A stretch of 64,000 nucleotides of DNA, taken from JAWXUU01 sp044426085. Its GTDB lineage: Bacteria; Bacillota; Clostridia; Christensenellales; CAMQZB01. Below the pieces are notes generated by a model that worked only from the letters and a program-made list of their open reading frames with translations, had not been told where the DNA came from and searched no databases. Positions 1 through 8,548 of this stretch are shown here, in pieces; position 1 is the stretch's first letter; each line of letters begins with the position of its first letter. The stretch lies in NCBI GenBank assembly GCA_044426085.1, contig JAWXUU010000011.1:1-64000 (forward strand), written 5' to 3'. A program made the translations under genes and the position numbers.

Positions 1-95
1 AAATAATAGACCACGAAAACGCTTAGGTTGGTTGTCGCCTATCGAGTTTCTCGCAAATACTTTTAAAAAGTGTTGCACTTAATTTGACAATCTAT

Positions 96-150
96 CATTA
101 AAAATTAAAAATTGTGGTAAAGCACTCGCGTTGCTCGTGCATGCTATACC
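96..150. repeat. Half copy of the intergenic palindromic repeat
   Basis: Two 7-nt A-rich units are followed by GTGGTAAAGCACTCGCG and GCTCGTGC. This is the left arm of the element found complete near 12.4, 29.4 and 37.1 kb. No matching right arm follows, so the copy is solitary or truncated. Confidence 0.6.
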
Positions 151-248
151 TATCACCTATTAAATCTGAGTTTTATAACAAAAACGAACATCGGGTGGAA
201 TAAAATTTTCCGCCTTTTGGCATAATATGGAAAACGAATGGAGGAATT

Positions 249-1940
249 ATGGCTAGAATAACAAAAATATCAGATATGCAATATATAAGACAAGACATAC
301 CCGCGCTTTGCGAAAGTGTGAAATCTTTTGCTGTGGCGATCAGAAATGCAAATTCAGCGGAAGAAATTTTGCAAATCCGCAAGGAATATTTGGAAGTGAT
401 GGAGGAACTTGAGACGGCAACAAACATTGCTTACATCAGATTTTCTCAAAACACAAAAGACGAATTTTATCTTGCGGAGCAAGACTACTACGACGAAAAT
501 ACACCAGCACTTTCAGCGGAAATCGTGGGTTATCAAAATGCAATTTTGAATTCACCTTATGCAAAACAAGTGGAAAAAGCAATAGGGACAGGCATATTCA
601 AACTGTACGAATGCTCACAAAAGTGCATGTGTGAAGAAATCATACCCGAAAAGCAAGAAGAAGCAAAGCTTGTGACCGAGTATACAAAATACGCTTCCGC
701 ACTTGCGTTTGACTTCCGCTCAGAAAAAGTGCCACTCACAATTTTGCGAAAATACATGAGTGATTCCAACAGAGAAACGCGACGTGAAGCGTTCGAAGTT
801 TTGGGTGAAGAATTCCAAAAGCACTCAGAGTTTTTTGACGAAATTTTTGATAAGCTTGTGAAAGTTCGCGACAAAATGGCGAAAAAGATGGGGTATTCAA
901 GCTTTGTTGAAATGGGCTACTATCAAATGGAGCGTGTTGATTACAACCGAGAAATGGTGGAAGCGTTCAGAAAGAACGTTCTTGAATATATCGTTCCAGC
1001 CGTTTGCGAAGTGAAGGGCGAAGTTGCGAAAAACCTTGGCATACCGCAGGGCGATTTTAAATTCTACGACAACGAAAGTTATTTCGAAGTTGCGCCCGAC
1101 CCAATTTTGAATGCGGAAGATATGATGAAAGCAGGCAAAAACATGTATTGCGACATGAGCAGTGCTACGGCGGAGTTTATCGATATGATGTTTGAAGCTG
1201 ACGCATTTGACGTTCTCTCTCGCGAAAACAAGTGGGGCGGTGGATACTGCACCTACATTCCAAAATATAAGCAACCTTTCATTCTTGCAAACTTCAACGG
1301 CACGCAAGCGGATGTCGACGTGCTCACTCACGAGGCGGGGCACGCTTTTAACAGCTATGAAACTCGCAACCGCGACAGCGAAGAGGGTTGCGGTATGGAA
1401 ACGGCGGAAATCCATTCGATGAGCATGGAATTTTTCTGTTGGAAATATATGGAAACTTTCTTTGGAAAAAGGGCGAATGATTATAAATTTTCCCACCTTT
1501 GCGACAGCTTGACTTTTATCCCATACGGCGTTATTGTGGACGAATTTCAACACATCGTTTATGACAATCCAAATTTGACACCGCAAGAAAGAAACGCGGA
1601 ATATTTGAAATTGGAAGAAAAATATCGTCCGTATTTGAGCTTTGAAGGTATGGCGTATTTGCAAAAGGGCACAAGGTGGCAATATCAAGCACACATCTTT
1701 GAAATGCCGTTTTATTATATTGATTACTGCATAGCAGGCAGTGTTGCGTTGGAGTTTTTGGCGTCTTCGCAGGAAGATTATCAATCTGCGTTTTCCGCTT
1801 ATCACCAGTTTATTCTTGCGGGCGGTGGCAAATCACTTGAAGAAAAAATAGTGGATGCAGGGCTGTTGTCACCTTTCAAAGATGGTGGTTTGGCTGTTGC
1901 AGTGCAAAAAGCAATGGAAATTATACGCAAGTATAAATAA
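249..1940 (+). CDS. M3 family oligoendopeptidase (PepF-like)
   Basis: Cytoplasmic zinc metallopeptidase of 563 residues, close to the usual length of M3 oligoendopeptidases, which hydrolyse short peptides. The zinc site HEAGH lies at residues 361-365, and a likely third ligand, Glu387, lies in TAEIHSMSMEF. There is no signal peptide or TM segment. The ATG at 249 has GGAGG seven bases upstream. It stands alone, with its own upstream gap containing the half repeat. The family is clear, but the exact peptide specificity cannot be read from the sequence. Confidence 0.93.
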   Translation: MARITKISDMQYIRQDIPALCESVKSFAVAIRNANSAEEILQIRKEYLEVMEELETATNIAYIRFSQNTKDEFYLAEQDYYDENTPALSAEIVGYQNAILNSPYAKQVEKAIGTGIFKLYECSQKCMCEEIIPEKQEEAKLVTEYTKYASALAFDFRSEKVPLTILRKYMSDSNRETRREAFEVLGEEFQKHSEFFDEIFDKLVKVRDKMAKKMGYSSFVEMGYYQMERVDYNREMVEAFRKNVLEYIVPAVCEVKGEVAKNLGIPQGDFKFYDNESYFEVAPDPILNAEDMMKAGKNMYCDMSSATAEFIDMMFEADAFDVLSRENKWGGGYCTYIPKYKQPFILANFNGTQADVDVLTHEAGHAFNSYETRNRDSEEGCGMETAEIHSMSMEFFCWKYMETFFGKRANDYKFSHLCDSLTFIPYGVIVDEFQHIVYDNPNLTPQERNAEYLKLEEKYRPYLSFEGMAYLQKGTRWQYQAHIFEMPFYYIDYCIAGSVALEFLASSQEDYQSAFSAYHQFILAGGGKSLEEKIVDAGLLSPFKDGGLAVAVQKAMEIIRKYK

Positions 1941-2075
1941 ATGATGATTTTACGCAAAAATCACATGAAAACATTGAAAAATAAGCAAAATACATTTGAC
2001 ATAAGTCGCTATTCTTGATAGAATAGTTTAGTAAATTTATAGTGTATCATTATGCTCATTGGAGAAAAGGAGAAT

Positions 2076-2330
2076 ATGAAAAATTTGATAGGAGAAATTC
2101 CTCCCCAGAACTTGCGAGTTCAAGGATTGAAGGAAACATTGCGCGAAGTAAAAGCGGGAAACGTTGCGAGAATAATTCTTGCAAGTGATTGTGATGAGAA
2201 TTTTATCAAAAAGATTCATAATTTGAATTTGCCACTTCAAATGGTATCTTCAAAGGTTGCGCTTGGAAACAAGCTTCAACTTGACGTCCCTTGTGGCGTG
2301 GTTGCAATCTTGAAATCAGAAAAACTGTAA
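2076..2330 (+). CDS. L7Ae/L30e-family RNA-binding protein (YbxF-like)
   Basis: Small protein of 84 residues with the L7Ae/L30e signature: GLKETLREVKAGNVARIILASD, then a region ending LDVPCGVVAIL. In Bacillus, relatives (YbxF, RplGB) bind kink-turn RNA, and their genes lie just before rpsL as here. The ATG at 2076 is preceded by AAAGGAG at unusually short spacing. An in-frame ATG at 2052 would add eight residues but has no visible ribosome site. The placement supports the call; its cellular role is not firmly known in any organism. Confidence 0.8.
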   Translation: MKNLIGEIPPQNLRVQGLKETLREVKAGNVARIILASDCDENFIKKIHNLNLPLQMVSSKVALGNKLQLDVPCGVVAILKSEKL

Positions 2331-2390
2331 CTTGAAATCAGAAAAGTTATCATAAAGTTATAATTAAACTATAAATCAAAATCGCTATAT

Positions 2391-2515
2391 AACCGTGAAA
2401 ACGGTTCAGGGAATTTAAAAAAAGTATAAATGCAAAGATTGATTTCAAAAATCGAGTGTTTTTGCCAAAAGGTTTTGAAGCAATACTGGATGTATTGTGA
2501 AAAAGCTTTTGGGAA
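2391..2515 (+). promoter_or_regulatory. Structured leader upstream of rpsL
   Basis: The 260-base gap before rpsL contains a short hairpin (AACCG/CGGTT near 2392-2406). A longer imperfect hairpin at about 2466-2514 has CCAAAAG pairing with CTTTTGG, and CAATAC pairing with GTATTG inside. It may be a ribosomal-protein autoregulatory leader. I did not match it to a named leader family. Confidence 0.4.
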
Positions 2516-2596
2516 AATAAGCCGATTTTGGGAATGAAGATTTGTGTTTAGAGTTTTTTTAGGTTACCGATATAAATAATAACAGGAGGTATGGGA

Positions 2597-2971
2597 ATGC
2601 CTACAATTAACCAAATTATCAAACACGGCAGAGTTTCAGCTATTGAAAAATCAAAATCACCAATCATGGGTGCTTGTCCTCAAAAGCGTGGAGTTTGTTT
2701 GTCAGTGACAATCACAACACCTAAGAAACCAAACTCAGCTCAAAGAAAGATCGCGAGAGTGAGACTTTCAAACGGTCAAGAAGGTACTGTTTACATCCCA
2801 GGTATTGGTCACAATCTTCAAGAACATAGCTCAGTGCTTATCCGTGGCGGAAGAGTAAGAGACTTGCCGGGTGTACGTTATCACGTTATCCGTGGTGCTC
2901 TTGACACAGCTGGTGTTGCAAAAAGAAACCAAGCAAGATCAAAGTATGGCGCGAAGAAAAGTAAGAAGTAA
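2597..2971 (+). CDS. rpsL: 30S ribosomal protein S12
   Basis: S12 of 124 residues, part of the decoding centre of the small subunit. It has the conserved segments TPKKPNSAQRK and DLPGVRYHVIRG. An ATG at 2591 touches the AGGAGGT ribosome site and is too close to use; the ATG at 2597 gives the standard MPTINQ start. The residue before DLPGVRY is arginine (codon AGA) where most bacteria have the lysine known as K87/K88. It is the first gene of the str cluster, followed by a 252-base gap before rpsG. Confidence 0.98.
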   Translation: MPTINQIIKHGRVSAIEKSKSPIMGACPQKRGVCLSVTITTPKKPNSAQRKIARVRLSNGQEGTVYIPGIGHNLQEHSSVLIRGGRVRDLPGVRYHVIRGALDTAGVAKRNQARSKYGAKKSKK

Positions 2972-3223
2972 TTCTTAACTCACCATACCCAATTTATGAC
3001 AAAGATATATAAGAGCGTGGAAAATCCACCTTTTGTTTTGTTGGAGTCTTGAATTGGCAAGCAGTATGAAATAAAATCGCAAGATTTTTTTCAGAAGAAG
3101 TCGCTTTGGTGGTTTACGAAACAAAACAAACCACTTTAAATGCCGAGCTTACCTAATAAAGGAAGCTAATGAAAACAGATGGGAATATTTTTATTCCTAA
3201 TATTAAAAAGGAGGATAATATCT

Positions 3224-3694
3224 ATGCCAAGACGCGGAGGAGTTCCAAAAAGAGACGTTTTGCCAGACGCAATTCACGGTAGTAAAGTTGTAACAAAACT
3301 TATCAACCAAATTATGCTTGATGGTAAAAAAGGAATCGCAGAAGGAATCGTTTATGATGCATTTGCCATCATGGAATCTAAAATGGGAAAAGACGCACTT
3401 GAACTTTTCACAGAATCCCTAAACAACGTTATGCCAGTACTTGAAGTAAAAGCAAGACGTGTGGGGGGTGCTAACTATCAAGTGCCAATCGAAATTCGTC
3501 CAGAAAGAAGACAAACATTGGGAATTCGTTGGATTGTTATTGCAACAAGAAAAAGAAACGAAAGAACAATGTGCGAAAGACTTGCTGGAGAACTTATGGA
3601 TGCAATCAACAATTCAGGTGGTGCATTCAAAAAGAAAGAAGATACACACAGAATGGCTGAAGCGAATAAAGCTTTTGCACATTTCCGTTGGTAG
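3224..3694 (+). CDS. rpsG: 30S ribosomal protein S7
   Basis: S7 of 156 residues, the assembly-initiating protein of the 30S head. It starts MPRRGGVPKRDVLPD, and the RPERRQTLGIRWIV and HRMAEANKAFAHFRW regions are conserved. The ATG at 3224 follows AAAAAGGAGG; an upstream in-frame start at 3179 would add a hydrophobic 15-residue extension not found in S7. The gene ends 20 bases before fusA. The upstream gap holds a hairpin near 3110-3135 (GTGGTTT/AAACCAC), a possible S7 regulatory target. Confidence 0.98.
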   Translation: MPRRGGVPKRDVLPDAIHGSKVVTKLINQIMLDGKKGIAEGIVYDAFAIMESKMGKDALELFTESLNNVMPVLEVKARRVGGANYQVPIEIRPERRQTLGIRWIVIATRKRNERTMCERLAGELMDAINNSGGAFKKKEDTHRMAEANKAFAHFRW

Positions 3695-3714
3695 GTCTTT
3701 AAACAGGAGAAATT

Positions 3715-5796
3715 ATGCCAAGAGAAATTGACTTGAAATACACGAGAAACATCGGTATCATGGCGCATATCGACGCGGGTAAAACAACTACATCAGAAAG
3801 AATTTTGTTCTACACTGGTAAAGTTCATAAAATCGGCGAAGTACACGAAGGTGGCGCAACAATGGACTGGATGGAACAAGAACAAGAACGTGGTATCACT
3901 ATCACTTCTGCTTGTACAACAACTGTTTGGGCTGACCACAAAATCAACCTTATCGACACACCAGGGCACGTAGACTTCACTGTTGAAGTTGAAAGATCAC
4001 TTCGTGTTCTTGATGGTGCTGTTGCTCTTTTCTGTGCTAAGGGTGGTGTTGAACCACAATCTGAAACAGTTTGGAGACAAGCAGATAAATACAAAGTTCC
4101 AAGAATTGCATTCGTAAACAAAATGGATATCAACGGTGCAAACTTCTTTGGCGCTGTAGAAATGATGAAATCTCGTTTGGGTGCAAATGCAACTCCAATC
4201 GAAATTCCAATCGGAAAAGAAGCAGAATTCGCCGGTGTTATCGACCTTATTGAAAATCACGCAACTTATTATCTTGACGACCTTGGTCGCGATATGGAAG
4301 TTCGTGAAATTCCAGAAGACATGAAAGACATCGCTGAACAATACAGAATGGAACTTATCGAAAAAGTTTCAGAATGTGACGATGTTCTTTTCGAAAAATT
4401 TGTTGCTGAAGAAGAAATCACAAACGACGAAATCAAAGTTGCACTAAGAAAAGCTACGCTTGCAATGATGGTTACTCCAGTTCTTTGTGGCTCAGCATAC
4501 AAAAACAAAGGCGTTCAACCACTTATGGATGCAATCATTGCATACCTTCCTTCTCCACTTGATGTTGAAGACATCGTTGGTCAAGATGAAGATGGCAACG
4601 AAATGCACAGAACTGCTGGCGACAGCGAACCACTTGCTGGTCTTGCTTTCAAAATCGCAGTTGACCCATACGTTGGTAAAATTTCATTCTTCAGAAACTA
4701 TTCTGGTGTTTTGAAATCAGGTTCTTACGTTCTTAACTCAACAAAGAATAAGAAAGAAAGAATCGGACGTATTTTGCAAATGCACTCTAACCAAAGAAAA
4801 GAAATCGATGAACTTTGCTCAGGCGACATCGGTGCTATCGTTGGTTTGAAATACACAACAACTGGTGACACACTTTGTGATATTGATAACGTAATTATTT
4901 TGGAAAGCATGGAATTCCCAGAACCAGTTATCAAAGTTGCAATCGAACCAAAAACAAAAGCTGGTCAAGAAAAAATGACTCTTGCTCTAATTAAACTTGC
5001 TGAAGAAGATCCAACTTTCAAAGCATATACAGATCAAGAAACAGGTCAAACAATCATCGCCGGCATGGGTGAACTTCACCTAGAAATCATCGTTGACAGA
5101 ATGATGAGAGAATTCAAAGTTGAAGCAAACGTGGGTGAACCACAAGTTGCCTACCGCGAAACTTTCAAAAATCTTGCAGACGTTGAAGGTAAGTTCGTTC
5201 GTCAATCAGGTGGTTCTGGTCAATACGGACATTGTAAAGTTCGCTTTGAACCACTCGAACCAGGTCAAGGTTATCAATTCGTTGATGAAACTGTTGGTGG
5301 ATCAATTCCAAAACAATTCATCGCTCCAATTGATAAAGGTATCCAAGAAGCTTCTAAAAACGGTGTTCTTGCAGGCTACGAATGTGTAGACTTCAAAGCA
5401 ACAGTTTACGATGGTTCTTTCCACCAAGTTGACTCATCTGAAATGGCGTTCAAAATCGCAGGTTCAATGGCGTTCAAAGAAGGTATGAAGAAAGGTACTC
5501 CAGTGCTTCTCGAACCAATGATGAAAGTTGAAGTTGTTCTTCCAGAAGACTACTTCGGTGATATCATGGGTAACGTATCATCTCGTCGTGGTATTATCTG
5601 TTCAACAGAAGATAGAAACGGATCAAAAGTTATCAATGCTGAAATCCCACTATCAATGATGTTCGGATATGCAACAGATTTGCGTTCAAGAACACAAGGT
5701 CGTGGTTCGTTCTCTATGCAGTTCAGCCACTATTCTGAACTTCCAAAATCGCTTGCTGAAAAAGTAATCGGTGACAGAGCGAAGAAAAACGACTAA
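3715..5796 (+). CDS. fusA: Translation elongation factor G
   Basis: EF-G of 693 residues, the GTPase that drives ribosomal translocation. G1 is AHIDAGKTT, the switch I region is ERGITITSA, G3 is DTPGHVDF and G4 is NKMD. Domains II to V follow at the usual length. The ATG at 3715 has AGGAG at good spacing, and the gene is co-directional with rpsG. A large hairpin follows the stop codon, separating it from tuf, which has its own promoter. Confidence 0.98.
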   Translation: MPREIDLKYTRNIGIMAHIDAGKTTTSERILFYTGKVHKIGEVHEGGATMDWMEQEQERGITITSACTTTVWADHKINLIDTPGHVDFTVEVERSLRVLDGAVALFCAKGGVEPQSETVWRQADKYKVPRIAFVNKMDINGANFFGAVEMMKSRLGANATPIEIPIGKEAEFAGVIDLIENHATYYLDDLGRDMEVREIPEDMKDIAEQYRMELIEKVSECDDVLFEKFVAEEEITNDEIKVALRKATLAMMVTPVLCGSAYKNKGVQPLMDAIIAYLPSPLDVEDIVGQDEDGNEMHRTAGDSEPLAGLAFKIAVDPYVGKISFFRNYSGVLKSGSYVLNSTKNKKERIGRILQMHSNQRKEIDELCSGDIGAIVGLKYTTTGDTLCDIDNVIILESMEFPEPVIKVAIEPKTKAGQEKMTLALIKLAEEDPTFKAYTDQETGQTIIAGMGELHLEIIVDRMMREFKVEANVGEPQVAYRETFKNLADVEGKFVRQSGGSGQYGHCKVRFEPLEPGQGYQFVDETVGGSIPKQFIAPIDKGIQEASKNGVLAGYECVDFKATVYDGSFHQVDSSEMAFKIAGSMAFKEGMKKGTPVLLEPMMKVEVVLPEDYFGDIMGNVSSRRGIICSTEDRNGSKVINAEIPLSMMFGYATDLRSRTQGRGSFSMQFSHYSELPKSLAEKVIGDRAKKND

Positions 5797-5809
5797 TAAT
5801 AAGCAAAAA

Positions 5810-5848
5810 AGTTGCATTTTTTCTACATTTTTTAAAAAAAATGCAACT
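5810..5848 (+). terminator. Hairpin after fusA
   Basis: AGTTGCATTTTTT pairs with AAAAAAATGCAACT across a short loop. The U-rich segment lies inside the stem and no clean T tract follows, so it may terminate only partly. Confidence 0.5.
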
Positions 5849-5864
5849 AATAGCATAAAAGGTG

Positions 5865-5893
5865 TTGTATGACATCGCAAAAAATGCTATAAT
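5865..5893 (+). promoter_or_regulatory. tuf promoter
   Basis: TTGTAT and TATAAT are separated by exactly 17 bases, 73 bases before the tuf start codon. This is a sigma-A type promoter and explains strong, separate tuf transcription. Confidence 0.75.
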
Positions 5894-5966
5894 ATAAAAA
5901 ATTTCTTTTTAACAAAAAGGATTTAATAAAAAAACATATATAAAGATTATCAGGAGGAATTTTATA

Positions 5967-7175
5967 ATGGCAAAAGCTAAATTTGACAGAAGTAAGCCAC
6001 ACGTAAACATTGGTACTGTTGGTCACGTCGATCACGGTAAAACAACTTTGACAGCAGCAATCACAATGGTTATGGCTGCACAAGGTGGCGCTGAAGCTAT
6101 GAAGTACGATCAAATCGACAAAGCTCCAGAAGAAAGAGAAAGAGGTATTACAATCAACACAGCTCACGTTGAATACCAAACACCTAACAGACACTACGCT
6201 CACGTAGACTGCCCAGGACATGCCGATTACGTTAAAAACATGATCACAGGTGCTGCACAAATGGACGGAGCTATTCTTGTAGTTGCTGCGTCTGACGGTC
6301 CAATGCCACAAACAAGAGAACACATCTTGCTTGCGTCACAAGTTGGTGTTAAACACATCGTTGTTTTCATGAACAAAACTGACCTTGTTGATGATGAAGA
6401 ACTTCTTGAACTTGTAGAAATGGAAATCAGAGAATTGCTTTCTAAATATGGCTACCCAGGAGACGACATCCCAGTTGTTAAAGGTTCAGCTGTTAAAGCA
6501 ATGGAATCATGCGCAACTTCAGGCAACGCTGATGATGCTGCTTGTGATTGCATTAAAGAACTTATGGATGCAGTTGATAACTATATCCCAGCTCCAGAAA
6601 GAGATGGCGACAAACCATTCTTGATGCCAGTTGAAGGCGTACACACAATCGCAGGTCGTGGAACAGTTGTTACAGGCCGTGTAGAAAGAGGTGTATGTAA
6701 AGTTGGTGAAACAATTGAAATCGTTGGTATCAAAGAAAAATCAGCTTCAACAGTTGTAACTGGTCTTGAAATGTTCCACAAATCACTTGATGAAGCTATG
6801 GCAGGGGACAACATTGGTGCTCTTCTTCGTGGTGTTGATAGAAACGCCGTTGAAAGAGGTCAAGTACTTGCTAAACCAGGTTCAATCAAACCACACAAAA
6901 AATACGAAGGTCAAGTATACGTACTAACTAAAGATGAAGGCGGACGTCACACTCCATTCTTCAACGGATACAGACCACAATTCTTCTTCAGAACTACTGA
7001 CGTAACAGGTTCACTACACTTGCCAGCAGGCGTAGAAATGGTTATGCCTGGTGATAACATCACTATGACAATCGAACTTATCACTCCAGTTGCTATCGAA
7101 GAAAACCTACGTTTCGCTATCCGTGAAGGTGGCAGAACTGTTGGTTCAGGTGTCGTAACAAAAATCTTGGACTAA
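5967..7175 (+). CDS. tuf: Translation elongation factor Tu
   Basis: EF-Tu of 402 residues, the GTPase that delivers aminoacyl-tRNA to the ribosome. G1 is GHVDHGKTT, switch I contains ERGITINTAHVEY, G3 is DCPGHADYV and G4 is NKTD, where most homologues have NKCD. The C-terminal barrel ends GRTVGSGVVTKILD. The ATG at 5967 follows AGGAGG. It has its own promoter and a strong intrinsic terminator, and codon choice is typical of a highly expressed gene. Confidence 0.98.
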   Translation: MAKAKFDRSKPHVNIGTVGHVDHGKTTLTAAITMVMAAQGGAEAMKYDQIDKAPEERERGITINTAHVEYQTPNRHYAHVDCPGHADYVKNMITGAAQMDGAILVVAASDGPMPQTREHILLASQVGVKHIVVFMNKTDLVDDEELLELVEMEIRELLSKYGYPGDDIPVVKGSAVKAMESCATSGNADDAACDCIKELMDAVDNYIPAPERDGDKPFLMPVEGVHTIAGRGTVVTGRVERGVCKVGETIEIVGIKEKSASTVVTGLEMFHKSLDEAMAGDNIGALLRGVDRNAVERGQVLAKPGSIKPHKKYEGQVYVLTKDEGGRHTPFFNGYRPQFFFRTTDVTGSLHLPAGVEMVMPGDNITMTIELITPVAIEENLRFAIREGGRTVGSGVVTKILD

Positions 7176-7189
7176 TTTGCATAAAATAA

Positions 7190-7214
7190 AGAGACCTTCG
7201 GGTCTCTTTTTTTT
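7190..7214 (+). terminator. Intrinsic terminator of tuf
   Basis: AGAGACC and GGTCTCT form a stem with a short TTCG loop, followed by a run of T. Confidence 0.92.
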
Positions 7215-7971
7215 ATGCAAATTAGTCCGCCCCGCTGTAGTGGGTCTTTTTGGGCTTTTTCAGCCCGATGCGAGCTCGGCATATGCTAATATCGCCTTCA
7301 CTCGCCTCGAACTGAAAAATTCCCAAAAATCCTCCACCACAGCTGCTTGCCCCAGTTGTGCGTAGGTTCGCGGGTGGGGCGACCCGTTGGGTCGCGGCAA
7401 TGTTTTAAGTTTTTGCAAGCGAAAGCTTTGCTTTCGGCTTGTGGGGGTGCCCTTTGGGCACTTTCAATGTTTTAAGTTTTTGCAAGCGAAAATCTTCGAT
7501 TTTCGACTTGTAAGGAATTTTTTCAATTATTAGGTTGCAAGCGAGGGCTGTTGCCCTCGGCTTGTAAGGAATTTTTTTTAATTATTTGGTTGCAAGCGAA
7601 AGTTTTACTTTCGGCTTGTAAGGAATTTTTTCAATTATTAGGTGCAAGCAAAGGCTTTGCCTTTGGCTTGTGGGGGTGGCGACGAAGTCGCCACGGGCAA
7701 TTTATGAGTGGGGCGAATGGGAAGAGTGGATAGAATTTGTGTTTAGGCAAGGAAAATGCTGAAAGGGAGGGCGCGTACTCATGTACGTAACCGACCGAAG
7801 GCATTTGACACAGCATAAACGCAAATTATATCCACTCTTTTGGTTTGTTTGCACAAGCGTTGCTTTTGTACGGCGTGGGAACTTTGTTTTAGTGTTTTGG
7901 CTTGTTATACGTTGACTTTTTGTGTTAAATAATGATATACTTTTGGCATAATCAAATAAGGGGAAACTCAG
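7215..7971. repeat. Intergenic gap with a tandem hairpin cluster (7420-7675)
   Basis: No convincing gene. Five hairpins near 7420, 7481, 7532, 7592 and 7643 share flanks GCAAGC and GCTTGT, and three are followed by AAGGAATTTTTT and a similar AT-rich linker. The inner stems differ but stay paired: GAAAGC/GCTTTC, GAAAATC/GATTTTC, GAGGGC/GCCCTC, GAAAGT/ACTTTC and AAAGGC/GCCTTT. A further GC-rich hairpin (GTGGCGAC/GTCGCCAC) follows. They could be a structured RNA or a palindromic repeat family. Confidence 0.6.
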
Positions 7972-8015
7972 GTGGCTATTAACATTGAGAATCATGATGT
8001 AGCAAGCAAGGTAAA

Positions 8016-8540
8016 GTGAAAGAAGAGCCACAAGTTTCTGTTGAAGGTAGTAAAGTGAAAAAAGAAAAAATTAAAAAAGAAAAAACTAAAAAAGAAAAAA
8101 CTAAAAAAGAAAAAGTTAATAAAGAAAAAGTTGAAAAATCCAAAGGTGCGGACAAATTAACTGTCGGCAATTTTATCAGCGAGATGGATTCAAAATTTGA
8201 AAAATTCGCGTTTGGTGGTGTTGCGGGCAAGCTTAAGGTTGTTTCGAAAGTGCTTATGTATTTGTTTATTTTGTTCGGATTTTTCGGGCTTATTTTGACA
8301 GCTATGCTAACTTCAAGCTTGGGCGTTGTTGGTGTTTTAGTGGCGCTGTTTTTGGTGTGTGTATTTATTTTTGTGGGGTACACAATTTCCGCATTGCTTT
8401 ATGGTTTTGGGCATGCGATTGAAAATTCTGAAAAGTCGAAATCAGACTTAGGCAGTGTGATTTTGCAAAGCGCAACCACTGCTCAGATTCAAAAACAAGA
8501 CGCAGAAATCCAAATCGATAACGAGTTCCCAGAATTTTAG
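8016..8540 (+). CDS. Lysine-rich membrane protein, unknown function
   Basis: Protein of 174 residues, not recognised. Residues about 9-45 are a highly charged KKEKxKKE repeat. A hydrophobic region with two or three TM segments spans about 80-135, and the tail is hydrophilic. The best start I see is the GTG at 8016, which overlaps the stop of a 15-codon ORF (7972-8019) that has its own GGGG ribosome site. The pair could be translationally coupled, or the short ORF could be the true 5' end lost to a frameshift. The next gene starts eight bases downstream. Confidence 0.6.
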   Translation: MKEEPQVSVEGSKVKKEKIKKEKTKKEKTKKEKVNKEKVEKSKGADKLTVGNFISEMDSKFEKFAFGGVAGKLKVVSKVLMYLFILFGFFGLILTAMLTSSLGVVGVLVALFLVCVFIFVGYTISALLYGFGHAIENSEKSKSDLGSVILQSATTAQIQKQDAEIQIDNEFPEF

Positions 8541-8548
8541 AGGTTATA

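Noticed and set aside
897..1805. 302-codon minus-strand ORF inside the M3 peptidase gene
   Set aside because: It is antisense to a clear peptidase with an intact HEAGH site, has no ribosome site and no recognisable domain.
3459..3731. 90-codon ORF overlapping rpsG in another frame
   Set aside because: Frame shadow of the conserved S7 gene; the peptide has no family features.
5810..5848. Attenuator controlling tuf
   Set aside because: tuf has its own good promoter downstream of this hairpin, so the hairpin more simply ends fusA transcription.
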